A stretch of DNA of 25,799 nucleotides from JAWLBW01 sp041687475 (GCA_041687475.1 JAWLBW010000023.1:1-25799); one strand, 5' to 3'; positions 6,863-14,100 are shown, counted from the stretch's first letter. Translations and numbers: made by a program. Notes: generated from the sequence alone by a model not told the origin.

Positions 6863-7176
6863 TTCTCAGCGCACTGCTAACATTCCTGCTTACCGCAACG
6901 GCCGCCCCGGCCCAGTCGTCAACCCTGTCGGCGGCCCGCCAGCAGGACCTGGGGCGCATACATAGGGCCCTGAACGTGCACGAGCAGGAAACCGGCATTC
7001 GCCTGTCCGACTCCGAGGTCGAGCGCAAGCTGGCCGGTATGAACGATACCGAAGTGCGCCGTTTCGCCGACGCCCTCGAGACCGAGCGACACATCGGCAA
7101 CCCGGTCAATGTCGTTATCGGCACCATCATCTTACTCATCATGGTCGTCGTTCTGATCGTGCGCCTTGTCGAATAA
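6859..7176 (+). CDS. Small membrane protein, PA2779/DUF6627-like (second of pair)
   Basis: 105 residues, beginning with a cleavable-looking signal peptide (LLTFLLTATAAPAQS, likely cut after AQ or APA). A helical stretch follows, then LSDSEVERKLAGMNDTEVRRFADALE and a C-terminal membrane segment (about 84-103, VVIGTIILLIMVVVLIVRLV). The layout matches the upstream gene: a helix, an AL/GM-x-x-x-E-x-x-x-xA motif and a single anchor. The two are probably diverged duplicates or subunits of one membrane complex. The 4-nt ATGA overlap implies coupled translation. Confidence 0.65.
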   Translation: MILSALLTFLLTATAAPAQSSTLSAARQQDLGRIHRALNVHEQETGIRLSDSEVERKLAGMNDTEVRRFADALETERHIGNPVNVVIGTIILLIMVVVLIVRLVE

Positions 7177-7241
7177 CACGCGGCGCCGTGCGGCGCGTCC
7201 GGGCCTGACCTTCCGGCATCGGGCTGCAAATCTGCTACGGC

Positions 7242-7320
7242 AATCCTTAGTCCCCAATCCATAATCCATAAGCCGGAATTACGGGCCTCAGGTCTGCCAC
7301 TGTCTGCAAGCTGCCATTTA
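7242..7320. repeat. Two heptamer arrays (AATCCAT and CAGAYGG types)
   Basis: Positions 7242-7269 are four in-register units: AATCCTT, AGTCCCC, AATCCAT, AATCCAT. Positions 7291-7320, read on the minus strand, contain TAAATGG, CAGCTTG and CAGACAG in register, then a 2-nt slip and a further CAGACC. Both types recur together in the 1592-2021 spacer. Confidence 0.6.
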
Positions 7321-7343
7321 CTCATGGCACGCTTCTCGCTCCC

Positions 7344-7364
7344 GTAACACGTCATAAGTGTTAC
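7344..7364. promoter_or_regulatory. 21-bp inverted repeat before the beta-barrel gene
   Basis: GTAACAC-7-GTGTTAC is a perfect 7-bp inverted repeat. It ends 4 nt before the AGGAG ribosome binding site of the gene starting at 7379. It could be an operator or, as RNA, a hairpin beside the ribosome binding site. Confidence 0.5.
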
Positions 7365-7378
7365 CCCCAGGAGTTGAG

Positions 7379-8263
7379 ATGCCCTTCACAAGTGTTTTCA
7401 TGGGTATCGCGCTGACCGCGCAGATTCTGAACGTGCCTGCGACCGCTTCAACAGAGGCCGCGCCCATGACATCGATGTCAGCGGGCGATGACGTGAGCGA
7501 CACAATCGAAAAGACTGAAACCCGCATGGATCAAGGAGTTCAAACGAACGCGTCCGAACGACCGGAACGCGAAAAGCAGGCGGAGGCGCCCCTTCGCGAG
7601 CCTGCGGTACAACCAGCCATAACCCGCATGGCCGGCAGCCTGAACGCCGGTATTCTTCCGTCGGGTCGCGTGCTCGATATGGATGAGGTGTACGTTTCCC
7701 TCGAGGAGTTTCTCATGTGGCGCCTTGCCTGGGGCGTTTCCGAGAACCTGACCGTCGAACTTCGCACGGCGTGGCTGGTTTCGCTCGGACTCGAGCTCAA
7801 GTACGCGCTCGTAAGAACACCCGAACATAACCTGGCGGTGGCCGTGGCTGCCGATGCGGGCGTGTTTTCGAAGGGCGACAATGTCGAGCGCCTGACCCTC
7901 GCCTACACCCGCGACTTCGAGCGGGGCGCCCTGCATGCGGGCCTTCACGGTATCAGGGTGCAGACGAAAAAGATGCTGCGTGATTTCACCGACGGCCGGC
8001 CCGGACACATGCTCATACCCGAGCTCATGGTGGGCGGCGAAGCCGTACTGCGCCGTAACCTGCGCGGCTTCGTGAACGTGGGCTACGGCGATAATGTTCT
8101 CGACGACGGCCCCGTCGAAAACACCGGCTATGTCGATCTGGGCTTTCGCATCGGCGGCCGCCGGCTGTTCGCCGACCTCATGCTGGTCATTCCCATGACC
8201 GAAGAATGGCTCGCCGAAGACTTTCTGGGCCTGCCCTACCTGCGCATCGGCGGGTCGTTCTGA
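7379..8263 (+). CDS. Predicted outer-membrane beta-barrel protein
   Basis: I do not recognise a named family. The 294-residue product begins with a signal-like hydrophobic stretch (MPFTSVFMGIALTAQILNVPATAS). A polar, low-complexity linker of about 70 residues rich in Glu, Thr and Ala follows. From about residue 95 there are alternating amphipathic strands, for example LTVELRTAWLVSLGLELKYALV, LAVAVAADAGVF, LRGFVNVGYGDNV and GYVDLGFRIGGRRLFADLML. The last residue is Phe (LRIGGSF), the usual C-terminal signal for outer-membrane barrel insertion. The ATG at 7379 is preceded by AGGAG. A porin-like or transporter-like role is inference. Confidence 0.65.
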   Translation: MPFTSVFMGIALTAQILNVPATASTEAAPMTSMSAGDDVSDTIEKTETRMDQGVQTNASERPEREKQAEAPLREPAVQPAITRMAGSLNAGILPSGRVLDMDEVYVSLEEFLMWRLAWGVSENLTVELRTAWLVSLGLELKYALVRTPEHNLAVAVAADAGVFSKGDNVERLTLAYTRDFERGALHAGLHGIRVQTKKMLRDFTDGRPGHMLIPELMVGGEAVLRRNLRGFVNVGYGDNVLDDGPVENTGYVDLGFRIGGRRLFADLMLVIPMTEEWLAEDFLGLPYLRIGGSF

Positions 8264-8267
8264 AGTC

Positions 8268-8285
8268 GCTCTTCTCGCGAAGAGC
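8268..8285 (+). other. Hairpin after the beta-barrel gene
   Basis: GCTCTTC-TCGC-GAAGAGC starts 4 nt after the stop codon. It has no U-tract on the plus strand, so it may stabilise the 3' end of the mRNA rather than terminate. A hairpin with the same outer pairs and loop occurs at 24003-24020. Confidence 0.55.
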
Positions 8286-8287
8286 AC

Positions 8288-8324
8288 AAAAAAACAGCGG
8301 GCGGAATCTTGGTTCCGCCCGCTG
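8288..8324 (-). terminator. Rho-independent terminator of the fbp gene
   Basis: The 12-bp perfect stem CAGCGGGCGGAA/TTCCGCCCGCTG with a 6-nt loop is followed on the minus strand by seven T. It lies about 65 nt after the fructose-bisphosphatase stop. Its stem may also block read-through from the convergent plus-strand gene. Confidence 0.9.
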
Positions 8325-8389
8325 CATAAACTTTGCGGGAACGTGACTACCGGTCGCCCCGTCAAGTTTGCGCGCTCTCGGCACCCACG

Positions 8390-9418
8390 TCAGGCAGGCA
8401 CTTCGCGAATGAACTCGACGGCCTCGGCCACGTCGGCCGCGCTGCCGATAATGAGCGGTACGCGCTGGTGCAACTCGGTGGGCACGATATCCATGACGGG
8501 CTCTGTGCCGGTCGAGGCCGAACCACCGGCCTGCTCGGCCAGGAACGCAAGCGGCGCGGCTTCGTACAGCAGGCGCAGCTTGGCTTTCGGCTTGTTCGGG
8601 TCCTTGTAGTCCCAGGGATACAGGAAGATACCGCCGTACATGAGGGTGCGGTGAAAGTCGGCCACCAGGCTGCCGATGTACCGCGATTTGTAAGGCTTAC
8701 CGTTCTTGTTGCCGGTGCTCTTCAGGTACTCGACGTACTTGCGCGTGCTCTCGCTCCAGTACAGGCTGTTGCCTTCGTTCACGCTGTAATACTGGCCGCG
8801 TTCGGGCATGCGCAGATTCGGGTGGCTGAGCAGAAACTCGCCGATGCCCGGGTCCATCGTAAACCCGTGCACGCCGTTGCCCGTGGTGTACACCATCATG
8901 GTCGAGGGACCGTACAGAATGTAGCCCGCCGCCACCTGCTTATAGCCGGGTTGCAGCAGATCGGCTTCCGTTCCCCGCACGCCGTCGGAGATCTTGCGGT
9001 GAATCGAGAAGATGGTGCCGATATTGACGTTGGCCTCGATGTTCGACGAGCCGTCAAGCGGGTCGAACGAAATGGCGTACTTGCCGCAGCGGTATTTCTC
9101 GGGAATTTCGATGGGTTTTGCGTTCTCTTCGCTACCCATGATGCACAGGCACTCGCAGTGGTCGAGCGCCTTGATGAGCACGTCGTTGGCGTATACGTCG
9201 AGCTTCTTCTGCGACTCGCCGTGAACATTGACCTGGTTATCGCCGGCAAACCCGAGAATTTCGACGAGACCGGCCTGGTTCACCTCGCGGGAAATGACCT
9301 TTCCCGCCAGCAGAATCTGACTCAACAGGCGGGAAAAATCGCCCGTTGCGTGCGGAAAATTGCCTTGCTCGTTCAGAATGTGGCGTGAAAGCGGTATGCC
9401 AAGCTTCGGGGGCGCCAT
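8390..9418 (-). CDS. fbp: Class I fructose-1,6-bisphosphatase
   Basis: Hydrolyses fructose 1,6-bisphosphate to fructose 6-phosphate in the cytoplasm, the committed step of gluconeogenesis. The 342-residue length fits the class I family (about 330-340). Signatures: GSEEN (metal-binding Glu), ISFDPLDGSSNIEANVNIGTIFSI (the metal-binding and active-site signature), YGPSTMMVYTTGNGVHGFTMDP, and RYIGSLVADFHRTLMYGGIFLYP (substrate phosphate binding). The C-terminal LRLLYEAAPLAFLAEQAGG is also typical. The start at 9418 (MAPPKLG) follows GAGG at a 6-nt gap, better than the upstream in-frame ATG at 9442. It is a single gene with its own terminator, apparently without operon partners. Confidence 0.97.
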   Translation of the reverse strand: MAPPKLGIPLSRHILNEQGNFPHATGDFSRLLSQILLAGKVISREVNQAGLVEILGFAGDNQVNVHGESQKKLDVYANDVLIKALDHCECLCIMGSEENAKPIEIPEKYRCGKYAISFDPLDGSSNIEANVNIGTIFSIHRKISDGVRGTEADLLQPGYKQVAAGYILYGPSTMMVYTTGNGVHGFTMDPGIGEFLLSHPNLRMPERGQYYSVNEGNSLYWSESTRKYVEYLKSTGNKNGKPYKSRYIGSLVADFHRTLMYGGIFLYPWDYKDPNKPKAKLRLLYEAAPLAFLAEQAGGSASTGTEPVMDIVPTELHQRVPLIIGSAADVAEAVEFIREVPA

Positions 9419-9671
9419 GCGGGTCCTCGCTGGGTAAATCAATCTCTACTTAATTATGGATCGAACGGTTCAGCGAGAGAAAGACCCCGTGGGCTGAGGC
9501 GGCTCGCTGGGTTGGCCGGTTCCCTCCTTTATTGTAAAGGGCCGGCGGTGACGCGTCAAAGCAGAGAGCGACACTGCCGCCCATTTCAACCTGCCACAGC
9601 CCCAGGTTTCGAGCACCCCCCGGCCCTCACCCGCCGCCCGCCCACCCGGAACGGTTGCACGTAGTTGCCGA

Positions 9672-9699
9672 GATCCCGGATCGCAGATCCCAGATCGCA
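9672..9699. repeat. Heptamer array A4, GATCSCA type
   Basis: Four units in register: GATCCCG, GATCGCA, GATCCCA, GATCGCA. The last three units plus the next two bases (9679-9701) match arrays A1 and A2 exactly. It is in the plus-strand orientation, like A2. Confidence 0.85.
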
Positions 9700-9720
9700 G
9701 ACCGGACCGGCATCTGGTAT

Positions 9721-9855
9721 TTCCGTGCTCCGCGTTCCGTGATCCGCGTTCCGTGTTCCGTGTTCCGTGTTCCGTGTTCCGTGTTCCGTGTTCCGTGTTC
9801 CGCGTTTCCGGATTCCCGTTTCTTTTTTTCCGCGTTCCGCGTTCCGAGTTCCGCG
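9721..9855. repeat. Heptamer array, TTCCGTG type, upstream of hsp20
   Basis: Twelve in-register 7-bp units span 9721-9804, including seven consecutive perfect TTCCGTG copies (9749-9797) with variants TTCCGCG, CTCCGCG and ATCCGCG around them. After a pyrimidine-rich interruption with seven T (9822-9828 region), four more units follow (9828-9855: TTCCGCG, TTCCGCG, TTCCGAG, TTCCGCG). The array ends 14 bp before the -35 box of the hsp20 promoter. Confidence 0.95.
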
Positions 9856-9869
9856 TTTCCCCGTTCCCC

Positions 9870-9897
9870 TTGACACCGGTCCGACGGTGGCTATATT
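9870..9897 (+). promoter_or_regulatory. hsp20 promoter
   Basis: Perfect -35 TTGACA (9870-9875), a 16-bp spacer and -10 TATATT (9892-9897). It predicts a leader of about 75 nt before the ATG at 9980. It is a housekeeping-type promoter rather than a sigma-32 consensus, so heat control may act after transcription. Confidence 0.75.
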
Positions 9898-9920
9898 TGG
9901 GTCAAGAGGACGATATCGAA

Positions 9921-9982
9921 GCGCCGCAGACCGGCGCCCGTCAACTTGCTTTCCGGATGAACGAGAAGGAGGAATCGCAATG
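9921..9982 (+). promoter_or_regulatory. Candidate ROSE-like RNA thermometer in the hsp20 leader
   Basis: A first hairpin GCGCCG-CAGAC-CGGCGC (9921-9937) is followed by TTGCT (9946-9950), the UYGCU signature used by ROSE thermometers opposite the Shine-Dalgarno. TTGC and TTCC (9946-9954) can pair with GGAA and GCAA (9971-9980), closing a hairpin over part of AGGAGG and the first base of the ATG. The structure was derived by eye only. Confidence 0.4.
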
Positions 9983-10417
9983 GCTATTGTCCGTTTCAGC
10001 CCCTGGAATGAGCTGGCCCGCATGCAGGACGACATGAGCCGCATGTGGCAGTCGCTCGCCCCCCGCGGAGAAGAAGAACTGAGCTCGGGGTGGACCCCTC
10101 AGGTCGACGTATACGAAGACGAAAACGGCATTCACCTGCATGCCGACATTCCCGGCGTCGACGCGCAGGACATTCAGGTAAACGTCGACAACGGCGTCCT
10201 GAGCGTAAAAGGCGAGCGCAAACTGGCGCGCGAAGACAAGAAGGAAAATTACCACCGCGTCGAGCGCTTCTACGGCCACTTCAGCCGCAGCTTCATGCTG
10301 CCCGACTACGCCGACGCCGAACGCATCGAAGCCAACGCCAAGAACGGCGTGCTCGAGCTCTTCGTGCCGAAGAAGGCCGAAAAGAAGCCCAAGAGCATCA
10401 AGGTCGAAGTCAAGTAA
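9980..10417 (+). CDS. Small heat-shock protein, Hsp20/alpha-crystallin family
   Basis: ATP-independent holdase that keeps unfolding proteins soluble for refolding by DnaK and ClpB. The product is 145 residues, normal for the family. An N-terminal amphipathic region (FSPWNELARMQDDMSRMW) precedes the alpha-crystallin domain (about 40-130): PQVDVYEDENGIHLHADIPGVD, LSVKGERK and FSRSFMLPDYAD. The final signature is A-x-x-x-NGVLEL-x-VPK. The short C-terminal tail ends in SIKVEV, close to the I-x-I/V oligomerisation motif. AAGGAGG lies 7 nt before the ATG. A strong promoter and a possible RNA thermometer precede it. Confidence 0.96.
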   Translation: MAIVRFSPWNELARMQDDMSRMWQSLAPRGEEELSSGWTPQVDVYEDENGIHLHADIPGVDAQDIQVNVDNGVLSVKGERKLAREDKKENYHRVERFYGHFSRSFMLPDYADAERIEANAKNGVLELFVPKKAEKKPKSIKVEVK

Positions 10418-10437
10418 GCATCCGACGGCTACCGGGG

Positions 10438-10463
10438 GGGAAGAGGGCTCGCGCTCTCTTCCC
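10438..10463. terminator. Bidirectional hairpin between convergent hsp20 and frnE-like genes
   Basis: GGGAAGAG and CTCTTCCC (8-bp arms) enclose a GC-rich loop. The hairpin lies 20 nt after the hsp20 stop and 21 nt after the stop of the convergent gene. Neither side has a good U-tract, so it may be a weak terminator or an mRNA-end stabiliser. Confidence 0.45.
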
Positions 10464-10484
10464 GCATTCCCATTTCCCCGAGCC

Positions 10485-11117
10485 TCAAGCGGTCTCGGCG
10501 GCAACCTGGTCGAGGGCCTGCACGAAATATTCGACCGGCTGCGCGCCTGAGATACCGTATTTTCCGTCGATAACGTAGAAAGGAACGCCCTGAATGCCCA
10601 GGCGCGCGGCGGTCTGCAGGCTTTCGGTAAGAACGTCGCCGTACCGGCCCGATTGCAGCACGATATCGGCTGCGGCCGGGTCGAGCCCTGCGTTTTCAAC
10701 CAGGCCCAGCAGATCGGCCGCGTCGTTCAGGTTACGGCCTTCCGAGAAATACCCGGCAAACAGGCTATCGGCCATTGCGAGCGATTTGCCCTGTTCCTGC
10801 GCCCAGAGCACGAGGCGATGCGCTTCGGCCGTCTGAGCGGCGCGACTCATACGTTCGAAGGCAAAGTCGATGCCGTCTCGGGCGCCTTCGGCCGCCACCC
10901 GTTCGAACATGGGGCGGGCCCGATCCATGCCTCCGAACTTACGCTCGACAAGCTCTTCCCAGGGCATGCCTTCGGGGGAAAGGTCGGGTTGCAGCAGAAA
11001 CGGGCGCCACACCCTTTCCACCTCGAGCTGTGAGCGCCGGGCAACGGCAGCGTTCAGGCGGCGGAGCCCGATGTAGCACCAGGGACAGGCAATGTCGGCA
11101 TAAACTTCGATGCGCAT
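10485..11117 (-). CDS. DsbA-family thioredoxin-fold oxidoreductase (FrnE-like)
   Basis: 210 residues with no signal peptide, so probably cytoplasmic, as for FrnE proteins. The active-site motif CPWC is at Cys11-Cys14 in VYADIACPWCYIG. The DsbA helical insert follows (about 50-160), and the cis-Pro loop appears as GIQGVPFYVIDGKYGISGAQP near the C-terminus. FrnE proteins act as disulfide oxidoreductases or isomerases, sometimes in oxidative stress defence; the substrate is unknown. The ATG at 11117 is preceded by GAGGA at 8 nt. A related fold, 2-hydroxychromene-2-carboxylate isomerase, is less likely because it usually lacks the CxxC. Confidence 0.92.
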   Translation of the reverse strand: MRIEVYADIACPWCYIGLRRLNAAVARRSQLEVERVWRPFLLQPDLSPEGMPWEELVERKFGGMDRARPMFERVAAEGARDGIDFAFERMSRAAQTAEAHRLVLWAQEQGKSLAMADSLFAGYFSEGRNLNDAADLLGLVENAGLDPAAADIVLQSGRYGDVLTESLQTAARLGIQGVPFYVIDGKYGISGAQPVEYFVQALDQVAAETA

Positions 11118-11241
11118 GTCGTGATTCCTCTGCCATCAGTGTAGCAGCACGGAACAAGGCGTCTGCAGAACCAGCCAATCAACGGGAACAGGACAGGGTG
11201 GAGCCTCGCAGCAGCTATCCCTTCCCACCCGCATGGGTACG

Positions 11242-11868
11242 TCAGGGTTTGGGAATGCGTATTCGGCTGATCATGAGGGTGCCCGATGCCGCGTACATCA
11301 ATACGAGGGGGTGGAAGGTGAAGCCCCCGAGCTCATGGCGGCCAAGCCAGAGATTTGCACCGATGGCTCCGGTCGCGGCCGCCACCGTCAGTATGATGAC
11401 TAACAGCACCGACGAAGGAATGGGGGTTCCCTCATAGTACTTCACCTTGTCGCCGCCGGCCGATAAGGTGGCAGCGGTTACGTTGTATCGGGCCAGCCGG
11501 GAAACACCGCAGGCGACGAAGTATATAAGAACCATGCGATCGTACAGCCCCTGCATGCCACACCCGTAGGCGAAAACGGCGGGAACCACGCCGAAGGAAA
11601 TCACATCGGCAAGGGAATCGAGCTCCTGCCCCATGAGCGATTGTTTCCGCCGCCACCGCGCGACCCGTCCGTCGAGCACATCGAATACCAGCGCGGCCAC
11701 CACCAGGCCACACGCGAAGTAGATATGTCTGACGTACCCCGTTTTCAGAAAGGTCATGATGGAGAACAACGCCCCGGTGCCCGAGACGGCGTTGCCCAGC
11801 GTGAACCAATCGCCGAGGTGAAAACTGCGAATCATGGAGAAGCGCTTATGGCGGCGGTTCTCGGTCAT
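11242..11868 (-). CDS. pssA: CDP-diacylglycerol-serine phosphatidyltransferase (phosphatidylserine synthase)
   Basis: Integral membrane enzyme that transfers phosphatidyl from CDP-diacylglycerol to L-serine, the first step to phosphatidylethanolamine. The CDP-alcohol phosphatidyltransferase signature DG-x2-AR-x8-G-x3-D-x3-D is complete (DGRVARWRRKQSLMGQELDSLAD, split around residues 65-87). About six hydrophobic segments are visible. LGNAVSGTGALFSI near the N-terminus and the position of ISFGVVPAVFAYG favour PssA over PgsA. Serine as substrate is family-based inference. The length, 208 residues, is short but normal. No clear Shine-Dalgarno precedes the ATG at 11868. The decarboxylase partner (psd) is not in the window. 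Confidence 0.82.
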   Translation of the reverse strand: MTENRRHKRFSMIRSFHLGDWFTLGNAVSGTGALFSIMTFLKTGYVRHIYFACGLVVAALVFDVLDGRVARWRRKQSLMGQELDSLADVISFGVVPAVFAYGCGMQGLYDRMVLIYFVACGVSRLARYNVTAATLSAGGDKVKYYEGTPIPSSVLLVIILTVAAATGAIGANLWLGRHELGGFTFHPLVLMYAASGTLMISRIRIPKP

Positions 11869-12036
11869 GCGGGTCCGTGAATCTTCGTGGGTGGAGTGTT
11901 GCGGCCAAACGGAAATCGAGTTTCCAGCTTACCACAGCGTCGACGGGTAGACGTGCGGGAATCGGATGGGCGACCTGCTGCCCCCAAACGGCATGCCCCC
12001 CCCTCCCTCTTGCGCATATTGCACCGGGTCCTGAAG

Positions 12037-12062
12037 AAAAAAGGCGCAGCCGAAGCCGCGCC
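12037..12062 (-). terminator. Rho-independent terminator of the acyl-CoA synthetase gene
   Basis: On the minus strand GGCGCGGC-TTCG-GCTGCGCC (one G-U pair, stable UUCG tetraloop) is followed by six T. It lies about 50 nt after the stop codon at 12112. Confidence 0.9.
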
Positions 12063-12071
12063 CTTGAAGCG

Positions 12072-12089
12072 TTTTCCCCGCGGGGAAAA
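12072..12089. repeat. 18-bp perfect palindrome
   Basis: TTTTCCCCGCGGGGAAAA, with no spacer, lies between the synthetase stop codon and its terminator. It is too tight to form a normal RNA hairpin loop at full length. It could be a dimeric protein site or part of a double terminator. Confidence 0.7.
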
Positions 12090-12111
12090 AGACCTGTCGG
12101 AGGCGTTTACT

Positions 12112-13911
12112 TCAGACGCGCACGCCCCCGCTCATGACCTTGGCGTACAGCGACTCGCGAACGGGCACGTAGGCCCCCTCTTCGGTATCGCGGAAGTACA
12201 CCGGGTCGCTCACCTGCGAGATATCGTAGCCTTCCTTCTGGAGTTCGACCTTGCGCAGCTTGAAGGTACCCGTCAGGTGCTGCTCCTGCTGCCAACGCAG
12301 GAACAGCGGCTGCGCGTACTCGGGCAGGTTCTGCCGCACGTACTCGAAAATGCTCGCCCAGTCGGGCTCATTGTTGTCGGCCGTGGTAATGGCGGCCATG
12401 CCGGCGCGCCCTTCGGCGTTGGGCATGGTCACGCCGTATACGTTCGCGACCTCGATCTGGGGATGCCCGGTCAGCACGTCGGCAACTTCGTTGGTCGAGA
12501 CGTTTTCGCCCTTCCACCGGAAGGTGTCGCCGATGCGGTCGACGAAGTAGAAGTACCCGTTTTCGTCGCGCTTGAGCAGATCGCCGGTGCGGAAGTAGGC
12601 GTCGCCCTTCTCGAACACGTCGGCGGCAATCTTCTTCTTCGTGGCTTCGGGGTCGACATAACCGTCGAAGCGGGCGCTGACCTTCTTCGGATTGATCTTG
12701 CCGAGCAGCTCGCCGGGTTCGTTGTCGTCGGTGGGAATGCAGAAACCGCGCGCATCGCGAATCGGCTGCTCGGTTTCCGGATCCCACTTCACGAGCGCCA
12801 CATTGTAGGCGAGCCTGGTAATCGGGTTCATCTGCCCGACGGCGCCGATATGGCCGTCGATGTTGACCATGTTGGCATTGCCTTCGGTGGCGGCGTAGAA
12901 CTCGTGCACCTTCGACACGCCGTGGCGGTCGACAAGCTGGCGCCAGATTTCGGGACGCATGCCGTTACCGGTAAAGGCGCGTACCTTGTGCAGGCGGTCG
13001 TCCTGCCGGGGGGGTTGGGCCATGATGTACCGGCAGATTTCGCCGATGTACACGCAAACGGTGGCTTCGTAGCGGCGCACGTCGTCCCAGAAGCGGCTGG
13101 CACTGAACTTGCGGGCAAGGGCGAGCTGACCGCCGTGTACGAGGGCAAAGCTCACGCCGAGCACGAAGGCGCTTGCGTGATAGAGCGGCAGGCAGGTGTA
13201 AATGACGTCGTCGGAGCTGCAGGCCACGCCGAAACCGCCGATGCCGTAGGCGCCGGCGAAGAAGCGCACGTTGGGAAAGCGGCCGGCCTTGGGCAGACCG
13301 GTCGTGCCCGAGGTGTAGATGTAAACGAAATAATCGTCGCCGGTACCCGGATTCAATTCACGACCGGCCAGCGGGTCGCCCGGTGCATCGGCCACGGCCA
13401 GCAGATCCTGCGCGCCGGCGGGCATGGGGGCGTCCTTCTGCTCGGTGCGCTCGACCAGAATCTTGTCGGCCGGAAGGTCGAGCTCCGACATTACGGCCTG
13501 CACGTTGTCGAGACATTCGGGGCCGACCACCAGCGCCTTCATGTTCGATGAGTTGAGCACGTGAATCAGCGGCTTGCCGACCAGATTGGTGTTGATGAGC
13601 GCCGAGGTCACGCCGATGCGGTTCAGCCCATAAACCGCGTAAAGATACTCGGGACGGTTTTCCATGACCACGGCCGCCACATCGCCCTTCTTCAGACCCA
13701 GGGCAGCCATGGCGCGGGCATAGCGGGTTACCTGTCGGTCAAACTCGGCATAGGTCACACGGCGGTCTTCGAACATCAGAAAGACCTTCTGGCCGCGTTT
13801 ACGTGCCTGCTCGGCGACCTTGCGCGCCGGTGAAATCTTCTGGTGTCCCTTGAGTCCGAGTAGGCTGACCCCGCACTGCGCACGGCGTAGGTGGTGTCTG
13901 AGTTCACTCAT
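12112..13911 (-). CDS. Long/very-long-chain acyl-CoA synthetase, SLC27/FATP type
   Basis: Activates fatty acids to acyl-CoA with ATP through an acyl-adenylate. The 599-residue product has the FATP/VLACS layout rather than that of FadD. It carries the AMP-binding P-loop YIYTSGTTGLPKAG (about 210-223), CLPLYHASAFVLG, EFYAATEGNANMVN, YFRTGDLLKRDENGYFYFVDRIGDTFRWKGENVSTNEV (read in parts) and a C-terminal GTFKLRK with the catalytic Lys. The segment FYAATEGN is typical of the FATP group, which favours very-long-chain or exogenous fatty acids. AGGAGA stands 9 nt before the ATG at 13911. With the SCP2 protein and racemase-like enzyme nearby it suggests a long or branched acyl-CoA pathway; that link is inference. 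Confidence 0.93.
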   Translation of the reverse strand: MSELRHHLRRAQCGVSLLGLKGHQKISPARKVAEQARKRGQKVFLMFEDRRVTYAEFDRQVTRYARAMAALGLKKGDVAAVVMENRPEYLYAVYGLNRIGVTSALINTNLVGKPLIHVLNSSNMKALVVGPECLDNVQAVMSELDLPADKILVERTEQKDAPMPAGAQDLLAVADAPGDPLAGRELNPGTGDDYFVYIYTSGTTGLPKAGRFPNVRFFAGAYGIGGFGVACSSDDVIYTCLPLYHASAFVLGVSFALVHGGQLALARKFSASRFWDDVRRYEATVCVYIGEICRYIMAQPPRQDDRLHKVRAFTGNGMRPEIWRQLVDRHGVSKVHEFYAATEGNANMVNIDGHIGAVGQMNPITRLAYNVALVKWDPETEQPIRDARGFCIPTDDNEPGELLGKINPKKVSARFDGYVDPEATKKKIAADVFEKGDAYFRTGDLLKRDENGYFYFVDRIGDTFRWKGENVSTNEVADVLTGHPQIEVANVYGVTMPNAEGRAGMAAITTADNNEPDWASIFEYVRQNLPEYAQPLFLRWQQEQHLTGTFKLRKVELQKEGYDISQVSDPVYFRDTEEGAYVPVRESLYAKVMSGGVRV

Positions 13912-14071
13912 CTGACAAAGTCTCCTGCTGGGGTTTCGCGACGGCCCTACCTACCCGACGGTAGGCTCGTCGATACAGTACTCCGGAAGGGTAGCCCTGC
14001 AGGGCCCCTCCGGGAAAGCAATCTTACCACATTTTTCCGTTTTCGGAACACCGTTTTGACCAACCTCGCGG

Positions 14072-14100
14072 TTGGCCGTGCCGCATGTCTCTGTTATAGT
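14072..14100 (+). promoter_or_regulatory. Candidate promoter of the exonuclease gene
   Basis: TTGGCC (14072-14077), a 17-bp spacer and TATAGT (14095-14100) lie 69 bp before the ATG at 14170. The inverted repeat CCAACC-4-GGTTGG (14060-14075) overlaps the -35 box. Confidence 0.5.

Larger units (their letters stand above)
9419..9979. other. 561-bp divergent spacer between fbp and hsp20
   Basis: No coding region is supported here. From left to right: about 110 bp of fbp upstream sequence with no convincing promoter, the small inverted repeat CCTTTA-3-TAAAGG (9526-9540), an unremarkable GC-rich stretch, GATCSCA array A4 (9672-9699), TTCCGTG arrays (9721-9855), the hsp20 promoter (9870-9897) and a structured leader. 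The ORFs across the arrays encode repetitive peptides and are not genes. Confidence 0.7.

Noticed and set aside
8333..9388. 351-codon plus-strand ORF
   Set aside because: It is antisense to fructose-1,6-bisphosphatase.
9721..9855. CRISPR array
   Set aside because: Units are 7 bp with no spacers, and no cas gene is in the window.
9655..9873. Repetitive peptide ORFs across the TTCCGTG array
   Set aside because: A 7-bp repeat reads through all frames without stops and gives periodic peptides; there is no start context and it is not a gene.
11887..13551. 554-codon plus-strand ORF
   Set aside because: It lies opposite the well-supported FATP-type acyl-CoA synthetase and has no ribosome binding site or family motif.
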